From contig NZ_JAAUOE010000040.1 in NCBI RefSeq assembly GCF_017114915.1, positions 1 to 37,762 on the forward strand: a stretch of DNA of 37,762 nt, written 5' to 3'. The notes beneath the pieces were generated by a model that was not told the origin of the DNA, did no database searches, and worked only from the letters and a program-made list of their open reading frames with translations. Every line of letters starts with the position of its first letter. Position 1 is the first letter of the stretch. This DNA comes from Pseudomonas frederiksbergensis. Its GTDB lineage: Bacteria; Pseudomonadota; Gammaproteobacteria; Pseudomonadales; Pseudomonadaceae. The translations under genes were made by a program, and so were the position numbers. Below are positions 1 through 7,746 of this stretch, one piece after another.

Positions 1-52
1 CGATTCACCGACAACATGGTAAATGTCAGTGAATGCCTATGCTGATTGAGCA

Positions 53-403
53 TCAGCTCTGGATAGATTTATGGGAAGCTCTGATGGCATCAATCGCCTC
101 TTGAGTGAGCGTCATGACAGTCGTTGTGCTTACCTCAATCCGACTGATGATGTCTGCTCTCGGACCTTGCTTCCAATCAGTACTTGAGTAAAAAAGATCT
201 TGAGAGGCTTGCCGATGACTCTCGCTCTCGTAGGAGCGAATTAAGTGATAGCTGTCATCGTCATGCAAAGAGCCGCCATAAGAAACAACATCCATACCCG
301 CCTTTAAGTGAAGCGGAACGCTTACTTCCCGCATTATTCGATGGAAATCCAATCCTGATCCCGGTTTCAAGGTGTACATCAGGATTTCAACAATTCGAGT
401 CAT
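53..403 (-). CDS. NIPSNAP-like small protein (putative)
   Basis: A 116-residue protein starting at ATG 403, with a GGGAAG ribosome-binding site about 8 nt upstream. The N-terminus (RIVEILMYTLKPG) followed by a tract rich in His, Tyr and Ser and the later DLFYSSTDWKQGPR tract look like the NIPSNAP or dimeric alpha-beta barrel fold, in which the first beta strand carries E-x-x-x-Y-x-L-K-P-G. It has no signal peptide or membrane segment, so it is probably cytoplasmic. No substrate can be named; family members are often small stand-alone proteins of unknown function. It stands alone, transcribed away from the dpp genes, in DNA visibly richer in A+T than the rest of the window. The family call is from motif resemblance only. 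Confidence 0.6.
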   Translation of the reverse strand: MTRIVEILMYTLKPGSGLDFHRIMREVSVPLHLKAGMDVVSYGGSLHDDDSYHLIRSYESESHRQASQDLFYSSTDWKQGPRADIISRIEVSTTTVMTLTQEAIDAIRASHKSIQS

Positions 404-456
404 TCCAAATCTTCCCTGTGGGATTTCAGTTCCTGCCTAAGGATATGTGCTGGCTG

Positions 457-496
457 ATCTGCCGCCTTCGCGGGCAAGCCTCGCCCCTACAGTAGG
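457..496. repeat. Single arm of a Pseudomonas intergenic palindromic repeat
   Basis: The segment GCCTTCGCGGGCAAGCC followed by TCGCCCCTACAG matches the arm of repeats very common between Pseudomonas genes, as I recall them. No matching second arm is visible nearby, so this is a lone or decayed copy. The rest of 404-677 holds only the leader of dppA1; I see no further gene in it. Confidence 0.5.
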
Positions 497-677
497 ACGG
501 CGTACATCTGGGGGAGATTGAGACTGTCAGGCCGCCAAGATCAAGGTCAAAGATCAACGAAAAAACCGGCCAACTATGCCCAGATAGAGGGGTCCCCCTC
601 AAAAAACGATATTTCCACACTCCCCGCCAACAACGCTACCCTCAGGAAAACATCGCCGCCACGCCCTCGGGGACTCC

Positions 678-2288
678 ATGGATAGAACCACCGTCAAACC
701 ACTTCTGCTCGCACTCGCCCTCGCCACAACCGCATCACTCGCACAAACCGCCCAAGCCGCCACCACCCTGGTCTACTGCTCCGAAGCCAGCCCCGCCGGC
801 TTCGACCCCAGCCAATACACCAGCGGCACCGACTTCGACGCCTCGGCCGAAACCCTCTTCAACCGCCTCACCCAATTCAAACGCGGCGGCACCGAGATCG
901 AACCCGGCCTGGCCACAAGCTGGGAGGTCTCGAAGGACGGTCTGGCCTATACCTTCCACCTGCGCGACGGGGTGAAATTCCACACCACCGACTACTTCAC
1001 CCCCACCCGCGATTTCAACGCCGACGACGTGCTGTTCACTTTCCAGCGCCTGCTCGACCCGGAAAATGCCTTTCGCAAAGCCTACCCCGCCGAGTCGCCA
1101 TACTTCACCGACATGGGCCTGAACACCACGATCAAAAGCATCGACAAGCTCGACGACCACACCGTGCGCTTCAGCCTGAACAACGTCGACGCCGCGTTCG
1201 TGCAAAACCTCGCCATGAGCTTCGCCTCGGTGCAGTCCGCCGAATACGCCGCACAACTGTTAAAGGAAGGTAAAGCTGCCGACCTCAACCAGAAACCGGT
1301 CGGCACCGGCCCGTTCGTGTTCAAGCGCTACCAAAAGGACTCGCAAATTCGCTACGCCGCCAACAAGGCCTACTGGAAACCCGAGGACGTGAAACTCGAC
1401 AACCTGATTTTCTCGATCACCCCGGACGCCGCCGTGCGCTTGCAAAGGCTCAAGGCCGGCGAGTGTCAGGTCAGCGGCTACCCGCGCCCGGCGGACATCG
1501 AAGTGATGGAGAAAGACCCGAACCTGACCGTGCTCAAGCAAGCCGGTTTCAACCTCGGCTTTCTCGCCTACAACGTGACCCACCCGCCGCTGGACCAGCT
1601 CAAGGTGCGTCAGGCGCTGGACATGGCCATCGACAAGCCGGCGATCATCAAGGCGGTTTACCAGAGTGCCGGGCAACTGGCGCAGAACGCTTTGCCACCG
1701 GCGCAATGGTCGTATGACCCGAGCATCAAGGACGCGCCCCACGACCCGACCAAAGCCCGCGCGCTACTGAAAGAAGCAGGGGTTGCCCCCGGCACCACCA
1801 TCGATTTGTGGGCCATGACCGTGCAGCGCGCCTCCAACCCCAATGCGCGGATGTCGGCACAGATGATCCAGCAGGATTGGGAGAAAGTCGGCATCAAGGC
1901 CAACATCGTCAGCTATGAATGGGGCGAATACATCAAGCGCGCCAAGAATGGTGAGCACGACGCGATGATCTATGGCTGGACCGGCGACAACGGTGACCCA
2001 GACAACTGGCTCGGCGTGCTTTACAGCTGCGCTGCGGTGAAAGGTAGCAACTACGCCAAATGGTGTGACCCGGCCTACGACAAACTGGTGCAACAAGCCA
2101 AGGTGTCCACGGACAAACAGCAGCGGGTCAATCTGTACCAACAGGCGCAGCAAATCCTTAAACAACAAGTACCTATCACACCGATTGCCAACTCGACGGT
2201 GTTCCAGCCACTGCGCAAGGAAGTCACCGACTTCAAGATCAGCCCGTTTGGCCTCACCCCCTTCTATGGCGTGGGTATAAATAAGTAA
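678..2288 (+). CDS. dppA1: Peptide ABC transporter periplasmic binding protein DppA1-like
   Basis: A 536-residue solute-binding protein of the DppA/OppA family (SBP family 5). It binds di- or oligopeptides in the periplasm and delivers them to the DppBCDF importer. Residues 1-27 form a Sec signal peptide (hydrophobic LLLALALATTASLA, then AQA cleavage). The mature start carries the family tract LVYCSEASPAGFDPSQY. Further family marks are FNADDVLFTFQRLLDP, KPVGTGPFVFKRYQKD and VRQALDMAIDKPAI. Cysteines in the LVYC, GECQV, YSCAAV and KWCDPAY tracts probably form disulfides. The start at ATG 678 follows GGGGA at a good distance. It is the first of four paralogs in this locus, and the number comes from position relative to the P. 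aeruginosa cluster. Ligand preference cannot be read from the sequence. Confidence 0.93.
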   Translation: MDRTTVKPLLLALALATTASLAQTAQAATTLVYCSEASPAGFDPSQYTSGTDFDASAETLFNRLTQFKRGGTEIEPGLATSWEVSKDGLAYTFHLRDGVKFHTTDYFTPTRDFNADDVLFTFQRLLDPENAFRKAYPAESPYFTDMGLNTTIKSIDKLDDHTVRFSLNNVDAAFVQNLAMSFASVQSAEYAAQLLKEGKAADLNQKPVGTGPFVFKRYQKDSQIRYAANKAYWKPEDVKLDNLIFSITPDAAVRLQRLKAGECQVSGYPRPADIEVMEKDPNLTVLKQAGFNLGFLAYNVTHPPLDQLKVRQALDMAIDKPAIIKAVYQSAGQLAQNALPPAQWSYDPSIKDAPHDPTKARALLKEAGVAPGTTIDLWAMTVQRASNPNARMSAQMIQQDWEKVGIKANIVSYEWGEYIKRAKNGEHDAMIYGWTGDNGDPDNWLGVLYSCAAVKGSNYAKWCDPAYDKLVQQAKVSTDKQQRVNLYQQAQQILKQQVPITPIANSTVFQPLRKEVTDFKISPFGLTPFYGVGINK

Positions 2289-2308
2289 CACCCGGCTCCA
2301 ACCGGGTG
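2289..2308 (+). other. Hairpin after dppA1, no U-run
   Basis: CACCCGG (2289-2295) and CCGGGTG (2302-2308) form a 7-bp stem with a 6-nt loop directly after the dppA1 stop codon. No T-run follows, so it looks like a 3'-end stabilising structure or a factor-dependent stop rather than a classical terminator. The rest of the gap to 2547 is an AT-richer stretch that probably contains the dppA2 promoter, but I cannot fix its boxes. Confidence 0.5.
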
Positions 2309-2547
2309 CGCCAGACGCCCAGGTCGCCCCTTATTGGTGCGTGATTTGCACCGTAAAAAACCTGCGCAAACGGTCAAATACCTCTATTTTTACACATATG
2401 CGACATTAAGGTACGTTCGTGCCACTCTTTAAGACTTGAAGCCATTCAGGATCTTGCATTGGGTATGGCCCCTGCATAAGTATCCGCAGGCACGACTCAC
2501 GAGGTCGTACCTCACAATCAAAAATGACAACAAATCATGAGGCCAAC

Positions 2548-4173
2548 ATGCTTAAACACGCGGTCATTCCGTTTTTAGTCGGCGCAGGCTTGTTAGCCTC
2601 CGCACCTTTCGCCGTCGCTGCGACTAACCTGGTGTATTGCTCCGAAGGGAGCCCGGCCGGTTTCGACCCTGGCCAATACACCACCGGAACCGACTTCGAC
2701 GCCTCTGCAGAAACCATGTTCAACCGCCTGACCCAGTTCGAGCGCGGCGGCACCGCCGTGATTCCTGGCCTGGCGACCAAGTGGGACATCTCCGATGACG
2801 GCCTGACCTACACCTTCCACCTGCGTGAAGGCGTCAAGTTCCACACCACCCCGTATTTCAAGCCGACTCGTGAGTTCAACGCCGACGACGTGCTGTTCAC
2901 CTTCAATCGCATGATTAACAAGGATGATCCGTTCCGTAAGGCGTACCCGACCGAATTCCCGTACTTCACCGACATGGGGATGGACACCAACATCACCAAG
3001 ATCGATAAAGTCGACGATCACACCGTCAAGTTCACCCTCAAAGAGGTAGACGCCGCGTTCATCCAGAACATGGCCATGAGCTTCGCCTCAATCCAGTCCG
3101 CCGAGTACGCCGCCCAGCTGCTCAAGGAAGGCAAGGCTGCCGACATCAACCAGAAACCGGTCGGCACCGGCCCGTTCGTGTTCAAGAGCTACCAGAAAGA
3201 CGCCAACATCCGCTACACCGGGAACAAGGATTACTGGAAGCCTGACGACGTCAAGATCGACAACCTGATCTTCGCCATTACCACCGACCCGTCGGTGCGT
3301 ATCCAGAAGCTGAAGAAAAACGAGTGCCAGATCACCCTGTTCCCTCGTCCGGCCGACCTGAAAGCGCTCAAAGAAGATAAAGCACTGAAGATGCCTGAGC
3401 AGGCCGGTTTCAACCTGGGCTACATCGCCTACAACGTGATGGACAAGGTCAAGGGCAGCAACGAGCCGAACCCGCTGGCCGACCTGCGAGTTCGTCAGGC
3501 ACTGGACATGGCCGTCAACAAGCCGCAAATCATCGACTCGGTTTACCAGGGCGCCGGCCAACTGGCCGTCAACGCCATGCCTCCGACCCAATGGTCCTAC
3601 GACACCACCATCAAGGATGCGCCGTACAACCCTGAGAAAGCCAAAGCGCTGCTCAAGGAAGCCGGCGTGAAGGAAGGCACCGAAATCGTTCTGTGGGCGA
3701 TGCCAGTGCAGCGCCCGTACAACCCGAACGCCAAGCTGATGGCTGAGATGCTCCAGTCCGACTGGAAGAAAATCGGTCTGAACGTGAAGATCCAGAGCTA
3801 CGAGTGGGGCGAGTACATCAAGCGCTCCAAGGGCGGCGAGAACCAGGGCATGCTGATTGGCTGGAGCGGCGACAACGGTGACCCGGACAACTGGCTCAAC
3901 GTGCTGTTCGGCTGCGACTCGCTGCAGGGCAACAACTTCTCCAAATGGTGCGACAAGAAATTCGACGGCCTCGTCAAGGAAGCCAAGCGCACCACCGATC
4001 AGGCCAAGCGCACCGAACTGTACAAACAGGCGCAACACGTCCTCAAAGATGCTGTTCCATACACACCTATCGCTCACTCGACGGTGTTCCAACCCATGCG
4101 CGCCAACGTGCAGGACTTCAAGATCAGTCCATTCGGCCTGATGTCCTTCTACGGCGTCAGCGTCAGCAAGTAA
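2548..4173 (+). CDS. dppA2: Peptide ABC transporter periplasmic binding protein DppA2-like
   Basis: A 541-residue SBP family 5 protein, second of the four binding proteins. I chose ATG 2548 because TGAGG lies 5 nt upstream and it gives a clean signal peptide (MLKHAVIPFLVGAGLLASAP, cleavage after AVA). The earlier in-frame ATG at 2524 would add eight polar residues in front. The mature protein begins TNLVYCSEGSPAGFDPGQY and keeps the landmarks FNADDVLFTFNRM, QKPVGTGPFVFKSYQKD, NECQITLFPRPADLK and SFYGVSVSK. It has a small insertion (DKVKGSNEPNPLADL) before VRQALDMAVNK that the other paralogs lack. It has its own upstream region (2309-2547) and a strong terminator downstream, so it can be transcribed separately. 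It probably feeds peptides to DppBCDF. Confidence 0.93.
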   Translation: MLKHAVIPFLVGAGLLASAPFAVAATNLVYCSEGSPAGFDPGQYTTGTDFDASAETMFNRLTQFERGGTAVIPGLATKWDISDDGLTYTFHLREGVKFHTTPYFKPTREFNADDVLFTFNRMINKDDPFRKAYPTEFPYFTDMGMDTNITKIDKVDDHTVKFTLKEVDAAFIQNMAMSFASIQSAEYAAQLLKEGKAADINQKPVGTGPFVFKSYQKDANIRYTGNKDYWKPDDVKIDNLIFAITTDPSVRIQKLKKNECQITLFPRPADLKALKEDKALKMPEQAGFNLGYIAYNVMDKVKGSNEPNPLADLRVRQALDMAVNKPQIIDSVYQGAGQLAVNAMPPTQWSYDTTIKDAPYNPEKAKALLKEAGVKEGTEIVLWAMPVQRPYNPNAKLMAEMLQSDWKKIGLNVKIQSYEWGEYIKRSKGGENQGMLIGWSGDNGDPDNWLNVLFGCDSLQGNNFSKWCDKKFDGLVKEAKRTTDQAKRTELYKQAQHVLKDAVPYTPIAHSTVFQPMRANVQDFKISPFGLMSFYGVSVSK

Positions 4174-4179
4174 GAAAAG

Positions 4180-4217
4180 GCAGCGGCGACGTTTTTCAGC
4201 GTCGCCGCTGCTTTTTT
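4180..4217 (+). terminator. Rho-independent terminator after dppA2
   Basis: GCAGCGGCGACG (4180-4191) pairs with CGTCGCCGCTGC (4200-4211) and is followed by six Ts (4212-4217). This is a textbook intrinsic terminator. It separates dppA1-dppA2 from dppA3 onward. Confidence 0.93.
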
Positions 4218-4476
4218 CTGCCGAGAAGTTAGGAATTTGCCTACATCCATTTCCACTCGGTCTTACCACAGTGGTTTAGGACGCGTTGCCTTTTCCTACG
4301 AGTCTTTAGGACTCAGCGCATTTACTGCCAGACCCACGGCACCTACCGTCGGGTTCTGACCAGTGACTGCGTGGGCTATCGGTTTGTTGCCCGTATTGGT
4401 TTGAGCTCAATGCAGCCACAACGTCCCCGGACGGGATCGCGGCGCATTGAATAACACGACAAAAAGAGGGAGCGTC
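4218..4476 (+). promoter_or_regulatory. dppA3 upstream region with GAGTC palindrome
   Basis: The gap between the dppA2 terminator and dppA3 contains no credible gene. It must carry the promoter for dppA3 and perhaps the downstream genes, but I cannot assign -35 and -10 boxes with confidence. A short palindrome, GAGTC-TTTAG-GACTC, lies at 4300-4314, and a second TTTAGGAC stands at 4276-4283. In P. aeruginosa, as I recall it, genes for a metallo-dipeptidase (mdpA) and the repressor PsdR occupy this junction. Neither is present here. Confidence 0.4.
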
Positions 4477-6078
4477 ATGCGCCATACCTTGGTTTTATCC
4501 GCATTGCTGGGCACCAGCCTGCTGGCCGCCACTTCCATCAGCCAGGCCGCCAACAACAGCCTGGTGTTCTGCTCCGAAGGCAGCCCCGCCGGTTTCGACA
4601 CCGCGCAGTACACCACCGCGACCGATAACGACGCCGCCGAGCCGCTGTACAACCGTTTGGCAGAGTTTGAAAAAGGCGCCACCAACGTCGTACCTGGCCT
4701 GGCAACGAGCTGGGATATTTCCGAGGACGGCCTCAAGTACACCTTTCACCTGCGCGAAGGGGTGAAGTTTCATACGACCAAGTACTTCACGCCGACTCGC
4801 GATTTCAACGCCGATGACGTGCTGTTCACGTTCAATCGCATGCTCGATCCGCAGCAGCCCTTCCGTAAGGCTTATCCGACCGAGTTCCCGTATTTCAACG
4901 GGATGAGCCTGAACAAGAACATCGCCAAGGTCGAAAAGACCGGGCCGCTGACCGTGGTGGTGACGCTCAACAATGTCGACGCCGCGTTCATCCAGAACAT
5001 CGCCATGAGCTTCGCCGCCATCCTGTCCGCCGAGTACGCCGAAAAACTACTGGCCGAAGGCAAGCCGAGCGATATCAACCAGAAGCCGATCGGCACCGGG
5101 CCGTTCGTGTTCAAGAGCTACCAGAAAGACTCCAACATCCGTTACAGCGGCAACACGCAGTATTGGGACCCGAGCCGGGTCAAGCTCGACAACCTGATTT
5201 TTGCCATCAACACCGACGCCTCGGTGCGCGTGCAGAAACTCAAGGCCAATGAATGCCAGATCACCCTGCACCCGCGTCCCGCCGACGTGACCGCACTCAA
5301 GAATGATCCGAAACTGCAACTGATCGAGAAACCCGGCTTCAACCTCGGTTACATCGCCTATAACGTTCGGCACAAGCCTTTCGACCAGCTCGAAGTGCGC
5401 CAGGCGCTGGACATGGCGGTGAACAAGCAAGGCATTCTCAACGCCGTCTACCAAGGCGCCGGTCAACTGGCGGTCAACGCCATGCCACCGACCCAGTGGT
5501 CCTACGACGAGACGATTAAAGACGCCGCCTACAACCCGGAAAAAGCCAAGGAGCTGCTCAAGGCTGCCGGCGTGAAGGAAGGCACCGAAATCACCCTCTG
5601 GGCGATGCCGGTTCAGCGTCCGTACAACCCCAATGCCAAGTTGATGGCCGAAATGCTCCAGGCGGATTGGGCGAAGGTCGGCCTCAAGGTCAAGATCGTC
5701 AGCTACGAATGGGGCGAGTACATCAAGCGCACCAAGAACGGCGAGCACGACATCAGCCTGATTGGCTGGACCGGTGACAATGGAGACCCGGACAACTGGC
5801 TCGGCACGCTGTACGGCTGCGATGCCATTGGCGGCAACAACTACTCCATGTGGTGTGATCCGGCTTACGACAAGCTGATCAAGCAGGCCAAGGTCGTGAC
5901 CGATCGCGACCAGCGCACCGTGCTCTACAAACAGGCGCAGCAGTACCTCAAACAGCAGGTGCCGATCACGCCGGTCGCCCACTCGACGGTCAACCAGCCG
6001 TTGAGCGCCAAAGTCGAAGGATTCAAGGTGAGTCCTTTCGGTCGCAACGTGTTCTCGGGCGTCAGCCTGGACCAATAA
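4477..6078 (+). CDS. dppA3: Peptide ABC transporter periplasmic binding protein DppA3-like
   Basis: A 533-residue SBP family 5 protein, third of the set. ATG 4477 is preferred because AGAGGGA lies 5-6 nt upstream and it starts a typical signal peptide (MRHTLVLSALLGTSLLAATS, cleavage near SQA). An upstream in-frame TTG at 4447 has no good ribosome-binding site. The mature region has LVFCSEGSPAGFDTAQY, FNADDVLFTFNRMLDP, QKPIGTGPFVFKSYQKD, VRQALDMAVNKQG and YSMWCDPAYDKL. It is followed by a porin gene rather than by a permease, so peptide passage across the outer membrane and capture in the periplasm are probably co-expressed. The specificity is unknown; it is close to DppA2 in sequence. Confidence 0.93.
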   Translation: MRHTLVLSALLGTSLLAATSISQAANNSLVFCSEGSPAGFDTAQYTTATDNDAAEPLYNRLAEFEKGATNVVPGLATSWDISEDGLKYTFHLREGVKFHTTKYFTPTRDFNADDVLFTFNRMLDPQQPFRKAYPTEFPYFNGMSLNKNIAKVEKTGPLTVVVTLNNVDAAFIQNIAMSFAAILSAEYAEKLLAEGKPSDINQKPIGTGPFVFKSYQKDSNIRYSGNTQYWDPSRVKLDNLIFAINTDASVRVQKLKANECQITLHPRPADVTALKNDPKLQLIEKPGFNLGYIAYNVRHKPFDQLEVRQALDMAVNKQGILNAVYQGAGQLAVNAMPPTQWSYDETIKDAAYNPEKAKELLKAAGVKEGTEITLWAMPVQRPYNPNAKLMAEMLQADWAKVGLKVKIVSYEWGEYIKRTKNGEHDISLIGWTGDNGDPDNWLGTLYGCDAIGGNNYSMWCDPAYDKLIKQAKVVTDRDQRTVLYKQAQQYLKQQVPITPVAHSTVNQPLSAKVEGFKVSPFGRNVFSGVSLDQ

Positions 6079-6096
6079 CCGTGTAGCAGAAACGCT

Positions 6097-6115
6097 GGGG
6101 GCGAATTTCGCCCCC
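6097..6115 (+). other. Perfect hairpin between dppA3 and opdP
   Basis: GGGGGCGAA (6097-6105) and TTCGCCCCC (6107-6115) form a perfect stem with a minimal loop, 18 nt after the dppA3 stop. No T-run follows. Such hairpins behind binding-protein genes commonly protect the upstream mRNA and reduce downstream expression; that role is inferred here. Confidence 0.6.
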
Positions 6116-6253
6116 ACGCAAGCGTGTTGCCGTAATTCGTCAATCCGGCCTACAGCAAACGTTTGCGAAGCCTGAGATAAGTAAAAAAATACCAAATAGC
6201 CGGATCACCAAAAAAGACCGGTATTAAAAAAGAGAAAGAAAGGAGCTTCACCC

Positions 6254-7669
6254 ATGAGACTGAGCAGCACCGCGTTATTGGCCTTGGCCATCAGCAGCGT
6301 GACCGCCACGGCTTACGCAGAATCCCAGAGCCAGGCGTTCACACCGGTTACCGTGAAAGAGAAGAGCGCCCAAAGCGAAGCCACTGGCTTTGTCGAAGGC
6401 CAGTCGATCACCGGCAGCACGCGTAACTGGTACGCCAATGAGCATTTCAAGCGGGGTGCGACTCTCAACTACCGCCAGAATGGTGAAACTCGTCAGACCG
6501 ACCGTCGTATCAACTGGCTGCAAGGCACGATCATCAAGTACAACTCGGGCTTCACTGAAGGCACCGTTGGTTTCAGCACCGAAGTAGCGGCCTACAACGC
6601 CATTGCCCTGGAACGTGACCGCAAAAACCTGGCCTCCAATAACGGCGGTGCGCCAACCACGCGTCCTGGCGCGGGCAACAACCGTACCCTGACCGAAGAA
6701 GGCGGCGACGCCGTCGGCCAGTGGAGCAAACTGGGCCTGGCCAACGTCAAGGCCCGTATCTCCAACACCACGCTGACCGCCGGTCGCCAGAACTTCAGCA
6801 GCCCGATGGTCGATGTCATCGGTAACCGCGCCCTGCCTTCGAGCTTCGAAGGTGTGACCCTGCACAGTGAAGAGCTGGAAAACCTGACCTTCGACCTCGG
6901 CACTTTCGACCGCAACTCTCCGCGTACCGAACAAAGCCAGCGCAAGTTCCGTTCCGAATACGGCGACACCAATGCCGAAGCCGATCACGTCCATACTGCC
7001 GGCATCACCTACCAGCCGTTCGCCAGCCTGACCACCAGCCTGTGGGGCACCCAGGCCGAAGACCTGTGGAACCAGTACTACTTCGGCGCCAGTCATGTAC
7101 TGGGCGACAGCTCGATCCTGAGCCTGACCACCGGCCTGAATTACTACAAAACCGTGGACGAAGGCAAAGCCAAGCTCGGCCAGATCGACAACGACACCTA
7201 CTCCCTGTCGTTCGGCCTGACTCACACGGCTCACACCCTGACCTTCTCGTACCAGGAAGTGAACGGCAACGAGTACTTCGACTACCTGCACGAAACCAAC
7301 GGTATCTACCTGGCCAACTCCCTGCTGTCGGACTTCAACGGCCCGAACGAGAAATCCTTCCAGATCGCCTACGGCCTGAACATGGCCGAATACGGTGTGC
7401 CAGGCCTGAAGTTCAACATCTACCAGGCTCGTGGCTGGGGTATCGACGGTACTCACTACAACAGCACCGGCTACTCCGGTTTGACGGAGATGGACGACGA
7501 GCACCACTACGAATACGGCATCGGCGCTTCGTACGCGGTACAGAGCGGCCCGCTCAAGGCCACTGCTATCCGTGCGACTTACACCGCGCACCGCGCCAGC
7601 GAAAACCAGGCGGATGGCAGCCTCAACGAGTTCCGTCTCGTGACCACCATCCCGTTCAACATTTTGTAA
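6254..7669 (+). CDS. opdP: OprD-family outer-membrane porin, OpdP-like
   Basis: A 471-residue porin. Residues 1-22 are a signal peptide (MRLSSTALLALAISSVTATA, then YA-ES). The mature part has OprD-family marks: FVEGQSITGSTRNWYANEHF near the N-terminus, RRINWLQGTIIKYNSGFTEGTVGF, and alternating aromatic and polar beta strands to the end. It probably forms an 18-strand barrel with a narrow, substrate-selective channel. The position between dppA3 and dppA4 matches P. aeruginosa OpdP (PA4501), a dipeptide porin, so dipeptide entry is the likely role. The C-terminus is TTIPFNIL, ending in Leu instead of the more usual terminal Phe of outer-membrane proteins. ATG 6254 follows AAAGGAG at 8 nt. The substrate itself is inferred from context. 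Confidence 0.9.
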   Translation: MRLSSTALLALAISSVTATAYAESQSQAFTPVTVKEKSAQSEATGFVEGQSITGSTRNWYANEHFKRGATLNYRQNGETRQTDRRINWLQGTIIKYNSGFTEGTVGFSTEVAAYNAIALERDRKNLASNNGGAPTTRPGAGNNRTLTEEGGDAVGQWSKLGLANVKARISNTTLTAGRQNFSSPMVDVIGNRALPSSFEGVTLHSEELENLTFDLGTFDRNSPRTEQSQRKFRSEYGDTNAEADHVHTAGITYQPFASLTTSLWGTQAEDLWNQYYFGASHVLGDSSILSLTTGLNYYKTVDEGKAKLGQIDNDTYSLSFGLTHTAHTLTFSYQEVNGNEYFDYLHETNGIYLANSLLSDFNGPNEKSFQIAYGLNMAEYGVPGLKFNIYQARGWGIDGTHYNSTGYSGLTEMDDEHHYEYGIGASYAVQSGPLKATAIRATYTAHRASENQADGSLNEFRLVTTIPFNIL

Positions 7670-7683
7670 AACGCACGTCGGCG

Positions 7684-7718
7684 GCTGACTCATGACGAGT
7701 CGGCCGTTCGGTTTTTTC
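7684..7718 (+). terminator. Weak terminator-like hairpin after opdP
   Basis: GGCTGACTC (7684-7692) pairs with GAGTCGGCC (7698-7706) with one G-T wobble. A run of six Ts (7713-7718) begins 6 nt after the stem, further away than in an ideal terminator. It may cause partial termination before dppA4, whose start is only 28 nt further on. Confidence 0.55.
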
Positions 7719-7746
7719 CTGTTCAACCGATTGCAGAGGGTTCTTG

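Noticed and set aside
2309..2547. Possible sigma-54 promoter in the dppA1-dppA2 gap
   Set aside because: Candidate GG and GC pairs have the wrong spacing for a -24/-12 site.
3088..4269. 393-codon open frame antisense to dppA2, and similar long frames antisense to dppA3, opdP, dppA4 and fruA
   Set aside because: All mirror clear genes and have no recognisable motifs or suitable start sites.
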